Assembly: GCF_012935715.1 (NCBI RefSeq)
Contig: NZ_CP052860.1
Coordinates: 7,068,001 to 7,132,000, forward strand
Direction: 5' to 3'
DNA length: 64,000 nucleotides
Origin: Pseudomonas sp. ADAK13
GTDB taxonomy: Bacteria; Pseudomonadota; Gammaproteobacteria; Pseudomonadales; Pseudomonadaceae
Position numbers and translations under genes: made by a program. The notes beneath the pieces were generated by a model. It was given only the letters and a program-made list of their open reading frames with translations. It searched no databases and was not told the DNA's origin. Each line of letters opens with the position of its first letter. The first letter of the stretch is position 1. Below are positions 36,399-47,280 of this stretch, piece after piece.

Positions 36399-36594
36399 AT
36401 GTGGTCGGCTTGCTGTGGTGAGCGGGCTTGCTGTGGTGAGCGGGCTTGCCCCGCGCTGGGCTGCGAAGCAGCCCCATCAATCTGTGGTGAACCCGACGGG
36501 GGGCAAGCCCCCTCACCACAGGGCAAGCCCCCTCACCACAGGGCAAGCCCCCTCACCACAGGACAAGCCCCTCACCACAGCAAGCCAGCGCCTA
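36399..36594. repeat. REP doublet with tandemly amplified core on both sides
   Basis: The left side repeats an 18-bp unit (AGCGGGCTTGCTGTGGTG) about 2.5 times. The right side repeats a 20-bp unit (GGGCAAGCCCCCTCACCACA) three times, then a fourth degenerate copy. The two sides are inverted relative to each other around the GCTGGGCTGCGAAGCAGCCCC centre. It lies between two convergent genes. Confidence 0.88.
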
Positions 36595-36596
36595 CA

Positions 36597-37496
36597 TTAA
36601 CCGGGCGCAACAGGGAATCCCCGGCGGCCCTGCAAGCCGCCGGTATGAACGAAGATCAGGCGGGTGCCGGGAGCGAAGTACCCCGCCTCAATCCGCTGCT
36701 TCAACGCCAACAACGCCTTGCCGGTGTACAGCGGCTCCAGCGGCAGGCCACAGGCTTGCTCGGTGGCGGCGATAAATTCCAGCAACTCTGGATCCACCTT
36801 GGCGAAGCCGCCCCGGCTGGCGTCCAGCAATTCATAACCCTCCTGCACCAGCGCCTGTACCTGCTGCGCCACCCCGTGGTCATCGGGCACTGCCAGCGCG
36901 CCGTACACCGGATGCGCGCCCGCTTCGGCCAGCACCAGTCCCGCCAGCGTGGTGCCCGTGCCGGCTGCCAGCCACCAACCGTGATAGTCCGTCCAGCCCA
37001 GGCCCTTCAATTGCGCCTGCGCATGACTCACCAACACCCCGCAGCCCAACGCCCCCGCCAGGCCACCGCCACCTTCGGGCACCGGATGCAGGTGTGGATA
37101 CTGCTCGCGCCACGGCAGCCAGAAACCCGGCTCATGGCGCGCGCGATAGCCGCCATAACCCAACCAGTGCAGTTGCATGCCAAAGGCTTTGAGGTCGAGC
37201 ACTGTGGGGGTGTCTTGCGGATGGCCACGCAGCAGGCCAACGGTAGGAAAGCCGAAGCGTTTCCCGGCTGCCGCCAGTGCATGCAGGTGATTGGAGTAAG
37301 CGCCGCCCAGGCTGATGATCCCGCGGGCACCCGCAGCCCGGCCTCGGGCCAGGTGCTCGGTGAGCTTGAACCATTTGTTGCCGCTGATCAGCGGGTCGAT
37401 GCGGTCCAGGCGCAGCACGGCGACCTCCACCGGCCCCATCCACTCCAGCTTCAGGGGTTCAAGGGGCGCGTGGGGAAGCCAGTCGAAAGGACCCAT
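36597..37496 (-). CDS. PLP-dependent ACC deaminase/D-cysteine desulfhydrase family enzyme
   Basis: A 299-aa fold-type II PLP enzyme. The PLP Lys is in SGNKWFKLTEHL, the Asn-containing loop is SLGGAYSNHLHAL, and the phosphate-binding loop is AAGTGTTLAGL. This family includes 1-aminocyclopropane-1-carboxylate deaminase and D-cysteine desulfhydrase. The diagnostic residues for true ACC deaminase cannot be settled by eye, so the substrate is left open. The start is ATG 37496, although a TTG at 37514 is in frame. The gene ends at the border of the REP array. Confidence 0.82.
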   Translation of the reverse strand: MGPFDWLPHAPLEPLKLEWMGPVEVAVLRLDRIDPLISGNKWFKLTEHLARGRAAGARGIISLGGAYSNHLHALAAAGKRFGFPTVGLLRGHPQDTPTVLDLKAFGMQLHWLGYGGYRARHEPGFWLPWREQYPHLHPVPEGGGGLAGALGCGVLVSHAQAQLKGLGWTDYHGWWLAAGTGTTLAGLVLAEAGAHPVYGALAVPDDHGVAQQVQALVQEGYELLDASRGGFAKVDPELLEFIAATEQACGLPLEPLYTGKALLALKQRIEAGYFAPGTRLIFVHTGGLQGRRGFPVAPG

Positions 37497-37514
37497 GAGG
37501 GCAGTTCTGCACAA

Positions 37515-37550
37515 GAAAAGGGGCGGTAGTCTACCACCGCCCCTTGGGGC
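37515..37550 (-). terminator. fadH terminator
   Basis: GGGGCGGT (37520-37527) / ACCGCCCC (37536-37543) with an 8-nt loop, followed on the minus strand by TTTTC, just after the fadH stop. Confidence 0.75.
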
Positions 37551-37553
37551 TTT

Positions 37554-39653
<2,100 letters not shown>

Positions 39654-39710
39654 TTATGTCCCACAGACTAAGAGTCCGCCGGCTGACGCTCAATGACCGT
39701 AAGTGACAAC

Positions 39711-40649
39711 TTAATGATCAAAGTGCGCAGCAGAAAGCATGGCAGCGGTAATCTTCTCCTGTTTTTGCCCCTGCCCGATCATCCAGCGTTGAAACCCGCG
39801 GCACTGTTGTTTATGCAGCGTATTGGGGTGCCAACTCAGGTAGTACGGCGCCGCCAGCGGCACGGCGAACCGCCAGGGAATCACCAGCCGACCGGCCCGC
39901 AGGTCCCCGGCGATCATTGAGAACTGCGCCAGCACGATGCCTTGCCCATCGATGGCCGCCTGGATCGCGGTAATCGATGACGAATAATTACGGCGGATCA
40001 CGATGGGCTGGCCGGTTTGCCCTTCCAGCTCGCTGAACCATTGGGTCCACGAAGGCGGCGAATCGAATTTGGGCCGCGAGTCGATGCCGATCAGCCGGTA
40101 ATCGAGCAAGTCCCGCGCGGACGCAACCCGTTCCAGCAACTGCGGTGAACAGGTGGGCACCACACAATCGCGGAACAGCGGCACGCTATGCCCGGCATGC
40201 TCGGGGTGCTCGCCATAACCGATGCGAAAGTCGGCACTTTCCTCCCCCGATGCATCATCGAGGGTGCTGTCCAGGTAGATGTCCAGATCAGTTTCGTCCT
40301 GCCCCCATTCGTCGATCAGCGGCGACAGCCATTTGGTCATCAGCGAAGGCAGGCAACTGACATACAGGTTGTTGGGATTTTTCGCCCGCTCAGCCTCGGC
40401 CACCGCCAGCCTGAGTTCTTCGAACGCCGCGGTGCAACGGGCATGCAGGCGTTCGCCGACGCTGTTCAAGCGCAGGCGCTGGCCGTCCTTGAGCGTCAGC
40501 TTCATGCCCAGAGCCTCTTCGAGCAGTTTCATTTGCTGGCTGACAGCGCCCACCGAGATCTCCAGGCGAATCGCCGCCTGGGAGATACCGGCGCAGTGGC
40601 CCACCACTTCAAACACTTGCAACGCGCGCAACGGCGGTAAACGGCTCAT
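39711..40649 (-). CDS. LysR-family regulator (GcvA-like) of the ammonia-lyase-like gene
   Basis: A 312-aa LysR regulator of the GcvA subgroup, with LPPLRALQVFEVVGH at the start and HTH ISQAAIRLEISVGAVSQQMKL. It is divergent from the ammonia-lyase-like gene, 137 bp from its start, and likely controls it. TTTAG-N8-CTAAA (40675-40692) between them is a candidate binding site. It may also read into fadH downstream. Confidence 0.88.
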   Translation of the reverse strand: MSRLPPLRALQVFEVVGHCAGISQAAIRLEISVGAVSQQMKLLEEALGMKLTLKDGQRLRLNSVGERLHARCTAAFEELRLAVAEAERAKNPNNLYVSCLPSLMTKWLSPLIDEWGQDETDLDIYLDSTLDDASGEESADFRIGYGEHPEHAGHSVPLFRDCVVPTCSPQLLERVASARDLLDYRLIGIDSRPKFDSPPSWTQWFSELEGQTGQPIVIRRNYSSSITAIQAAIDGQGIVLAQFSMIAGDLRAGRLVIPWRFAVPLAAPYYLSWHPNTLHKQQCRGFQRWMIGQGQKQEKITAAMLSAAHFDH

Positions 40650-40674
40650 GGGGGGAATCTCGCGACTTCAGTAG

Positions 40675-40692
40675 TTTAGATTTTCTACTAAA
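40675..40692. promoter_or_regulatory. Candidate LysR site before the ammonia-lyase-like gene
   Basis: TTTAG-N8-CTAAA, a T-rich/A-rich inverted repeat 26 bp from the LysR start and 95 bp from the lyase start. Confidence 0.4.
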
Positions 40693-40786
40693 AGTAACAG
40701 AAAACCCCATATTTTCTTCAGTCAGTGCAACCCGTAGAGTGAAACCACTTTCCAACCCATTGCGTTGCGCCCAGCTGGAGTCACTG

Positions 40787-42328
40787 ATGAAAACCCTGCC
40801 TGAACAAATCACCCATGTCGTGTTAGGCGACAGAGAACCCAGCATCGAAGAGTTCGTGGCGATCGCCCGCTATTCAGCCACTGTTTCGTTTGCCGACAGT
40901 TACAAGAATCGGGTTAAAAAGTCCCGTGGGTTGATCGAGCGATTCCTCGATGAAAACCGTTTGGTGTACGGCGTGACCACAGGCTTTGGCGACAACGTGC
41001 GGCACGTCATCTCGCCGGAAAACGCCAAGGAACTGCAGGTCAATATCGTGCGTTCCCACGCTGTTTCCGTCGGTGAGCCGCTGGTGCGTGAACAGGTGCG
41101 TGCGATCCAGTTGATGGTGTTGATCAGCCTGGGCAAAGGCTACTCCGGGGTGCGCCTGGAACTGCTGGAACTGATCGCCGGCCTGCTAAACCACGACGTG
41201 GTGCCCTTTGCGCCGGGCGAAGGCTCGGTAGGTTACCTCGCGGTAGAAGGCCACCTGGCCCTGGTGCTGCTCGGCGAAGGCCGGGCCAGCGTCAAGGGCG
41301 GTGCACTGGTGGATGGCGCAACCGCCCTGCAACAGGTCGGCCTGCAACCGACCGACCTGCAGTGCAAGGAAGGCCTGGCGATGTTGAACGGCACCACGTC
41401 GGTGACCGCCATCGCGACGCTGGCGCTGTACAACGCCATGCAGGCCGCCGACCTCGCGGACGTGGCGGCGGCCATGTCGCTGGAGGCGCTCAAGGGCACC
41501 ATCCGCGCGTTCGACCCGCGCTACCACTCGATCAAGGCCCACCCTGAACAGGCCGCAACCGCCGCCAACATCAAGGCCATCCTGCACGACAGCCAGCTCA
41601 TCGAAGAAAATATCGATTATCGCCTGCAGGACGTCTACAGCCTGCGTGCCATCCCCCAAGTGCACGGTGCTTCCCGGCAGTTCATCAATTACGCGCGGGA
41701 AACCATCGAGCGCGAAATCAATTCCTCGGGCGACAACCCGGTGATTTTCCCGCTGGACGACGGTGATGGTATCGCGATTTCCGGCGCCAACTTCGACGGC
41801 ACTTACATCGGTATTTCGGCCGACACTCTGTGTGTGGCGCTGACCAACCTGGCGAAGATTTCCGAGCGCCGCACCGACCGCATGATCAACTCGCACTTCA
41901 GCGAAATGCCGGCCTTCCTGGTGCGCAACCCGGGCCTGAACAGCGGCTACATGATTGTCCAGTACACCGCCGCCGGGCTGTACGCCGAGATGAAAACCCT
42001 GTCGATGCCGTCGTCGATCGACAGCGTCTCGACCTGCGGCAACCAGGAAGACCCGGTCAGCCTGGCCTACAACGCGGTGATCAAGGCCTACAAAGTCTCG
42101 CAAAAACTCCAGTCGGTGGTGGCCATCGAAGTGCTGGTCGCGTGCCAGGCCCTGGATTTCCACGACGTGAACAAGGCATCGACCGCCACCAAGGCTGTCT
42201 ATGACCTGGTGCGCAGTGAAGTGCCGGTGGCGGACAACGACCGCGCGTTTTACGCTGACATGGCCAGTGTGATTGACCAGGTGCGCAGCGGGAAAATCAA
42301 CGACCTGGTGGCCCATCACCTGAACTGA
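40787..42328 (+). CDS. Histidine-ammonia-lyase homologue without MIO triad; probable ergothionase-type lyase
   Basis: A 513-aa member of the HAL/PAL fold. Several conserved elements are present: YGVTTGFG (Tyr61), EGLAMLNGT (Asn201), QDVYSLRAIPQVHG (Gln281, Tyr284, Arg287), NSSGDNPVIF, and CGNQEDPVS (Glu421). HutH normally reads GSVG-Ala-Ser-Gly to build the MIO electrophile. This protein reads GSVG-Tyr-Leu-Ala (residues 150-152), with a short deletion after it, so MIO cannot form. Ergothionase, which eliminates trimethylamine from ergothioneine, is a known MIO-free relative. Neighbouring amino-acid ABC genes and a urocanate hydratase fit that pathway. ATG 40787 has GGAG 6-7 bases upstream; GTG 40739 is the alternative. 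Substrate is inference. Confidence 0.8.
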   Translation: MKTLPEQITHVVLGDREPSIEEFVAIARYSATVSFADSYKNRVKKSRGLIERFLDENRLVYGVTTGFGDNVRHVISPENAKELQVNIVRSHAVSVGEPLVREQVRAIQLMVLISLGKGYSGVRLELLELIAGLLNHDVVPFAPGEGSVGYLAVEGHLALVLLGEGRASVKGGALVDGATALQQVGLQPTDLQCKEGLAMLNGTTSVTAIATLALYNAMQAADLADVAAAMSLEALKGTIRAFDPRYHSIKAHPEQAATAANIKAILHDSQLIEENIDYRLQDVYSLRAIPQVHGASRQFINYARETIEREINSSGDNPVIFPLDDGDGIAISGANFDGTYIGISADTLCVALTNLAKISERRTDRMINSHFSEMPAFLVRNPGLNSGYMIVQYTAAGLYAEMKTLSMPSSIDSVSTCGNQEDPVSLAYNAVIKAYKVSQKLQSVVAIEVLVACQALDFHDVNKASTATKAVYDLVRSEVPVADNDRAFYADMASVIDQVRSGKINDLVAHHLN

Positions 42329-42419
42329 CAACCACGCCGTCAAACGGCCTGCCCTCCTTTTTGGACGGCGGGCCTTTGGCATTTTCGGCGCAGACAACGC
42401 GATACCGGGGACCTTGCCG

Positions 42420-42911
42420 ATGCTTCAACCCACAGACGTTCTACACCTGCTCGACACCTGCTCCATTACCTACGAATACGTGGAACACAGCGCCGTGCGC
42501 ACCTGCGAAGAAGCCGACAAACTGGACATCGGGATTAGCGGGCAGGCGGTCAAGAACATCTTCCTGTGCGATGCCAAAGGCTTGAATCCCACCCTGGTGG
42601 TGCTCAAGAGCGACCAGCGCCTGGACCTGCGCGCACTCTCGCAGACCCTTGGCCTCAAGGGCTTGAGATTCGCCTCGCCGCGCCGCCTGATGGAAACCCT
42701 GGGCGTGGAGCCGGGGGCGGTGTCATTGCTGGGGTTGTGCAATGACGTGCAGCGCGCCACCCAGGTTGTGATCGCCGAAGAGGTGTGGAACGGGGACAGG
42801 ATTCTCTGCCATCCGCTGGTGAATACCGCGACTCTGTCGATCGCAGTCCGCGATATGGCGCGACTGCTAGATCATCTGGGCTTCACGCCGATACTCACCG
42901 CCGACGCCTGA
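42420..42911 (+). CDS. YbaK/ProX-type aminoacyl-tRNA deacylase
   Basis: A 163-aa single-domain trans-editing protein of the YbaK/PrdX (ProXp) family, which hydrolyses mischarged aminoacyl-tRNA. Visible are ITYEYVEHSAVRTCEEA, the Lys in SGQAVKNIFLCD (needed for tRNA binding/catalysis), and GVEPGAVSLLGLCND. It starts 91 bp after the lyase gene, in the same direction. It may simply hitch-hike in the operon, or protect against mischarging by the imported amino-acid analogue; the latter is speculation. Confidence 0.85.
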   Translation: MLQPTDVLHLLDTCSITYEYVEHSAVRTCEEADKLDIGISGQAVKNIFLCDAKGLNPTLVVLKSDQRLDLRALSQTLGLKGLRFASPRRLMETLGVEPGAVSLLGLCNDVQRATQVVIAEEVWNGDRILCHPLVNTATLSIAVRDMARLLDHLGFTPILTADA

Positions 42912-43051
42912 CAGCGCACGGGCGGGTGCAAAACGCTACCTATCGACCCAAAACAGGGCGACAAAATAGCGCGGAGTTTCTACCTCTGTTTAATTTCTTT
43001 TAAAAATCAACAGGTTATTTATTTGTAAAAGCTGGCAAATATTTTGCAATG

Positions 43052-43067
43052 ACATGTATGTACATGT
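43052..43067. promoter_or_regulatory. HutC-type operator upstream of the binding-protein gene
   Basis: ACATGTATGTACATGT has 7-bp arms and a 2-bp spacer and contains TGTA-N2-TACA, the core recognised by the GntR-type histidine-utilisation repressor HutC. It lies ~100 bp before the substrate-binding protein gene. Confidence 0.6.
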
Positions 43068-43169
43068 GGAGTCATGTGCAGACTGGAGAGCGAATCGACC
43101 AGTCCCCAAACCTGTATGCGTTCGAGAAAAAGTCCTAAGCCCACATCAAAACATTGGTAGGAAATAGAA

Positions 43170-44030
43170 ATGACCGCTAAAAAATCGAATTGGTTAGGCT
43201 CTGTTGCTGTAGCGACCTTAGTGATGGCAAGTGCTTCCGGACTGCAGGCAAAGGACTGGACGTCCGTGAACATCGCGACCGAGGGCGCGTACGAGCCCTG
43301 GAACCTGACATTGCCAGGCGGGAAGATCAGTGGTTTCGAGCCTGAGCTGATGGACTACCTGTGCGCCAAGATGAAGCTGCAGTGCAAGATCACCGTGCAG
43401 AACTGGGATGGCATGATTGCCAGTCTCAACGCAGGGAAGTTTGATGTGTTGATGGATGCGATCGTTATCACTGACGACCGTAAGCAGGTCATGGATTTCT
43501 CGATTCCCTACGCGCAGACGCCGGCCAACTTTGTCGCGCAGGATGCGGCGTTGCTGCCGGGTAAAACCGGGGCGGCGAATGCGATTACGCTGAGTGCTGA
43601 TCCGAAGGCGATTCACGATGCGATTGAGCCGTTGCGTCAGGCGCTGAAGGGTAAAACCATCGGGATCGCTTCAGGCATCATTTACACCAAGTTCATTGAT
43701 GAGAACTTCAAGGACGTGGCGACGATTCGTGAGTACAACACGTCCGCTGATGCAATTCTTGATCTGCAATCGGGCCGTATTGACGCGATTTTTGATGACG
43801 TTACGTTCCTTGATTCGATCATGTCCAAGCCTGAGAACAAGGGGCTGGCGTATACCGGGCCGCAGATCAAAGGCCCTATCTGGGGTGATGGCGAGGGCCT
43901 GGGTTTTCGCAAGAGCGATCCGGAGTTGAAGGCCAAGTTCGATGCGGCGTTGAAAGAAGCGATTGCTGATGGGACTGTTAAGAAACTCAGCGAAAAATGG
44001 TTCAAGGTGGATCTGACGCCTAAGTCCTGA
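43170..44030 (+). CDS. Periplasmic amino-acid-binding protein (ABC, family 3)
   Basis: A 286-aa substrate-binding protein with a signal peptide ending near SGLQA. It shows the family-3 pattern ATEGAYEPWNLTLPGGKISGFEPELM, AIVITDDRKQVMDFSIPY and GRIDAIFDD (parts quoted). This subgroup binds basic or histidine-like amino acids and opines. It starts 258 bp after the YbaK gene, with its own HutC-type palindrome. It converges on the ABC ATPase gene, with a repeat element between. It is presumed to serve the permeases at 45685-47161. Confidence 0.9.
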   Translation: MTAKKSNWLGSVAVATLVMASASGLQAKDWTSVNIATEGAYEPWNLTLPGGKISGFEPELMDYLCAKMKLQCKITVQNWDGMIASLNAGKFDVLMDAIVITDDRKQVMDFSIPYAQTPANFVAQDAALLPGKTGAANAITLSADPKAIHDAIEPLRQALKGKTIGIASGIIYTKFIDENFKDVATIREYNTSADAILDLQSGRIDAIFDDVTFLDSIMSKPENKGLAYTGPQIKGPIWGDGEGLGFRKSDPELKAKFDAALKEAIADGTVKKLSEKWFKVDLTPKS

Positions 44031-44053
44031 GGCGCTCTTGGTTGGGGTGGGGG

Positions 44054-44851
44054 CATATCCGTTATTTGGGTGATGGCTGAGATTGGTTCCGCTCTTACAG
44101 CGGGTCACTTTTGAAAAGAGCCCAAAAGTAACCAAAAGGCTCTTGCCCCACCACTCGGCACCTCGCTAAGGCTCGGTGTGCCCTCACTCCGGCTTTGGAC
44201 CGTGGGCCGCCGCGATGGGCCATCCTTGGCCCAGCGCGGCTAACCCGGCGTCCTGCCGGGTTACCCACGCTCCAAAGCCTGCGTTCGGCCAGCGTGGTTT
44301 AACGGGGCGCCTAAGATCAAGATCAAAAGCAGATCAAGAACACAGCGGCCTACAGGCCGGCTTGAGTGGTAGAAGCAAATCAAAATCTAAAGCGGGCACG
44401 GTCCACTGTAGGAGCTGGCTTGCCTGCGATGGCATCTACTGGGTGTACCTGACGCACCGAGGTGTCTGCATCGCCGGCAAGCCAGCTCCTACAGAAAAGC
44501 AGCTCTGCTTTCGCTCTGGTTTTTGATCTGGCTTTTAACACTCAGGTCGGCTTTCAGGCCGCCGTGCTCTTGCTTTTGATTTTGATTTTGATCTGACTGC
44601 CCCAATAAGCCCGAGGCCGAACGCAGGTATTGCGGAGCGGGTAAACCGGCAGGACGCCGGTTTAGCCGCGACGGGGCAGGGACGCCCCGTCGCGGCGGCC
44701 CGCGGAGCAATGCCGGAGTGAGGGAACACCGAGCCTAGGCGAGGTGCCGACAGGCGGGGCAGAGCGTTTTGGTTACTTTGCCGCTTTTGCAAAGTGACTC
44801 GCTGTAAGAGCGAAACCATAAGCGGCCGTTACCGCAGCAACGGATATGTAC
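44054..44851. repeat. ~800-bp composite long inverted repeat, copy 2, with nested REPIN
   Basis: This has the same architecture as 6271-7114: terminal CATATCCGTT and AACGGATATG, two inverted arms, and a REPIN in the centre (44406-44431 / 44469-44494, one mismatch). The right arm is almost identical to the right arm of copy 1. The left arm has diverged, but its hairpins keep pairing through compensatory changes. It separates the binding-protein gene from the convergent ATPase gene. Confidence 0.85.
44406..44494. repeat. REPIN inside composite repeat copy 2
   Basis: CTGTAGGAGCTGGCTTGCC... is inverted against its complement with one mismatch and a 37-bp spacer, the same position and spacing as in copy 1. 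Confidence 0.85.
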
Positions 44852-44875
44852 TCAAACCCAACCAACACCCAACCA

Positions 44876-45667
44876 CTACTCCGCACTACGCTGCGTATGA
44901 CTCGATACAAACTGCCGAAACCGCTCCGTCGGCAACCCCTCAAACAACTCCGCCGGCGTGCCCTGGGCATCAATCAACCCATTGGCCATAAACACCACCC
45001 GATTCGACACATGCCGCGCAAACCCCATCTCATGGGTCACCACCAACATGGTCCGCCCTTCCTCGGCCAGCGACCGCATCACCCGCAACACCTCCCCTAC
45101 CAACTCCGGGTCCAGCGCCGACGTCGGCTCATCAAACAACATCACTTGCGGGTTCATCGCCAACGCCCGGGCAATCGCCACCCGCTGCTGCTGCCCACCC
45201 GACAAATGCGCTGGGTAATAATCACGGCGGTCATAAAGCCCCACCTTGTGCAGCAGTTGCTCAGCTTCCTCCACACACTCGGCCTTCGAACGCTTGAGCA
45301 CCCGCATCGGGCCCTCGATGACATTTTGCAAAACCGTCATATGCGACCACAGGTTAAAGCTCTGGAACACCATGCCCAACTTGCTGCGCATGGTCTCCAC
45401 CTGCCGCGTACTGCCAGGCAACAACCGACCATTGCGCTGACGCTTGAGCTCGATGGTTTCGCCGTCGAGCACGATACTGCCCTCGTCCGGGGTTTCCAGC
45501 AGGTTGATACAGCGCAGGAAGGTACTCTTGCCCGAACCGCTGGCGCCGAGGATGGAAATCACGTCACCTTTGTGAGCCTCCAGCGAGATCCCCTTGAGAA
45601 CCTGTGCCGAACCGAAAGCCTTGTGAATGTTGTTAACCGAAAGGGCGCTCTGAATGTGAGTACTCAT
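44876..45667 (-). CDS. Amino-acid ABC transporter ATPase (HisP/OccP type)
   Basis: A 263-aa polar-amino-acid ABC ATPase. Walker A is [19 protein letters not shown], the signature is [17 protein letters not shown], the Walker B is [16 protein letters not shown], and the His switch is [11 protein letters not shown]. It is the last gene of the minus-strand hutU-permease-permease-ATPase series. It powers import together with the two permeases and the binding protein at 43170. Confidence 0.93.
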   Translation of the reverse strand: MSTHIQSALSVNNIHKAFGSAQVLKGISLEAHKGDVISILGASGSGKSTFLRCINLLETPDEGSIVLDGETIELKRQRNGRLLPGSTRQVETMRSKLGMVFQSFNLWSHMTVLQNVIEGPMRVLKRSKAECVEEAEQLLHKVGLYDRRDYYPAHLSGGQQQRVAIARALAMNPQVMLFDEPTSALDPELVGEVLRVMRSLAEEGRTMLVVTHEMGFARHVSNRVVFMANGLIDAQGTPAELFEGLPTERFRQFVSSHTQRSAE

Positions 45668-45684
45668 GACAAGCTCCGCTGCAA

Positions 45685-46422
45685 TCAGGAATGAGAAATA
45701 GGTTCGGGGGTTTGCTTGACCGGTACGTCGTTCGGCCGCTCACGCAGGTGGGGCGACAGACGATGTTCAATCCAGGCCACCACACGCACCACCAGGAAAT
45801 TCAGGATCAGGTAGATCAGCGCCGCACAAATGAACACTTCCATGGTGCGGTAGGTACGCTGGATGATTTGTTGCGCCACGCCGGTGACGTCCCATACGGT
45901 GACCAGGCTGGCCAGTGCGGTGGACTTGACCAGCAAGATGGCCTCGGTGGAATAGGCCGGAAGCGCCTGGCGCAAGGTGACCGGGCCGATCACTCGCCAC
46001 AACAGGGTCCAACGCCCCATGCCCACTGCCTGCCCCGCTTCGATCTGCCCTTGAGGCACGCTCAGCAGGCCACCGCGAATGATTTCAGCGGTGTAGCCGG
46101 CGGTGCACATCGCCAAGGAGACCACGGCGCAGCCATAAGGCGACCTCAACACCACCCACAGGAAGCTGTCGCGAATCGCCGGGAACTGGCCCAGGCCGTA
46201 GTAGATCAGGAACATCTGGATCATCAGCGGCGTGCCGCGAAACAGCATGATGTAGAAACGCGCCGGGTAGCTGAGGAATGGCCAGCGGCTGACGCGCATG
46301 GACACCACGCCCAGCGACAGCAGCAACCCCAGGGTCAGGGACGAAAAAAACAAGGCCAGGGTGATGGGCAAGGCACCCAGCAACTTGAGCATGGTGTCGG
46401 CAAGAAAGGCGAAATCGATCAT
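45685..46422 (-). CDS. Amino-acid ABC transporter permease (2)
   Basis: A 245-aa HisM/OccM-type inner-membrane permease with about five helices and the EAA loop motif [23 protein letters not shown] 46422 has AAGGGA upstream; the frame extends to 46491 but overlaps the upstream gene. It forms a heterodimer with the permease encoded just before it. Confidence 0.9.
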   Translation of the reverse strand: MIDFAFLADTMLKLLGALPITLALFFSSLTLGLLLSLGVVSMRVSRWPFLSYPARFYIMLFRGTPLMIQMFLIYYGLGQFPAIRDSFLWVVLRSPYGCAVVSLAMCTAGYTAEIIRGGLLSVPQGQIEAGQAVGMGRWTLLWRVIGPVTLRQALPAYSTEAILLVKSTALASLVTVWDVTGVAQQIIQRTYRTMEVFICAALIYLILNFLVVRVVAWIEHRLSPHLRERPNDVPVKQTPEPISHS

Positions 46423-46438
46423 GGCAAACGGTCCCTTC

Positions 46439-47161
46439 TCACGACTGTGCAGGATTGCGCCGCTGCGTACGCTGTACGCGCGCTTCGGCAATATTGAAAA
46501 GACGGCCAGAAAGCCCGGTCAGAATCAGGTAGCACACGCCGCCGACGATGTAGAACGTGAAGTATTGGCGCGTGGAACCCGCCGCCACCTGGCTGGCTCG
46601 CATCAGTTCCACCAGGCCAATCACCGAAATCAGCGCGGAGTCTTTGAGGCTCATTTGCCAGACGTTGCCCAGGCCCGGCAGCGCATACCGCCAGATCTGC
46701 GGGATCAGCACCCGGCGAATCCGCGTTGCGCGGTTCATGCCGATCGCCAGTGCCGCCTCAAGCTCACCCTTGGCCACCGCGATAAAGGCACCGCGATAGA
46801 CCTCAGCCTGATACGACGCCGAGATCAATCCGACGGCGATGGCCCCCACCATGAACGGTGGGACATCGACATAGCCTTCGCCGCCAAACCAGTGATTGAC
46901 GGCCGTCACCACACTGGCACCGCCGAAATAGAACAGGTAGATCACCAACAGCTCCGGGATCCCCCGGAACAGGATGGAATACGCATCACCCAGGTATCGC
47001 AAGGCACGCTTTTTGGAAAGTTTGGCCATGGCCACCAGGCTGCCGACCAGCGCACCGACCACCAGCGCCGCAAGGGTCAACAACACGGTCATGAGGGCGG
47101 CCTTGAGCAAGGCCATCCCCCAACCCGTGTCGCCAAAACTGAGCATCTGCATGAGACTCAT
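46439..47161 (-). CDS. Amino-acid ABC transporter permease (1)
   Basis: A 240-aa HisQ/OccQ-type permease. It has LFRGIPELLVIYLFYFG and the EAA motif EAALAIGMNRATRIRRVLIP. The ATG at 47161 has AGGAG 7 bases upstream. It follows the urocanate hydratase gene by 119 bp on the same strand, so a common transcript is likely. That physical link ties uptake to urocanate-type chemistry. Confidence 0.9.
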   Translation of the reverse strand: MSLMQMLSFGDTGWGMALLKAALMTVLLTLAALVVGALVGSLVAMAKLSKKRALRYLGDAYSILFRGIPELLVIYLFYFGGASVVTAVNHWFGGEGYVDVPPFMVGAIAVGLISASYQAEVYRGAFIAVAKGELEAALAIGMNRATRIRRVLIPQIWRYALPGLGNVWQMSLKDSALISVIGLVELMRASQVAAGSTRQYFTFYIVGGVCYLILTGLSGRLFNIAEARVQRTQRRNPAQS

Positions 47162-47252
47162 CAAGTCACTCCTACCGAAAACACATAAAGCACCGGAACC
47201 TTGAAATCCGTCTCAACCTGCCCGACGTCCATGAAGCAAAGGGTGCAACTGC

Positions 47253-47279
47253 CTGACTCTTTCGCGAGCAAGCTCGGCT
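47253..47279. repeat. Single REP-like sequence
   Basis: CGAGCAAGCTCGGCTCCTAC resembles half of the GTAGGAGC-type REP, between permease 1 and the hydratase gene. Confidence 0.55.
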
Positions 47280-47280
47280 C

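Noticed and set aside
36597..37496. Desulfhydrase-family gene as the missing desulfuration step of the ergothioneine-like locus
   Set aside because: It is separated from that locus by fadH and a LysR gene, has a canonical amino-acid PLP fold and shares no operator with it. The link is unsupported.
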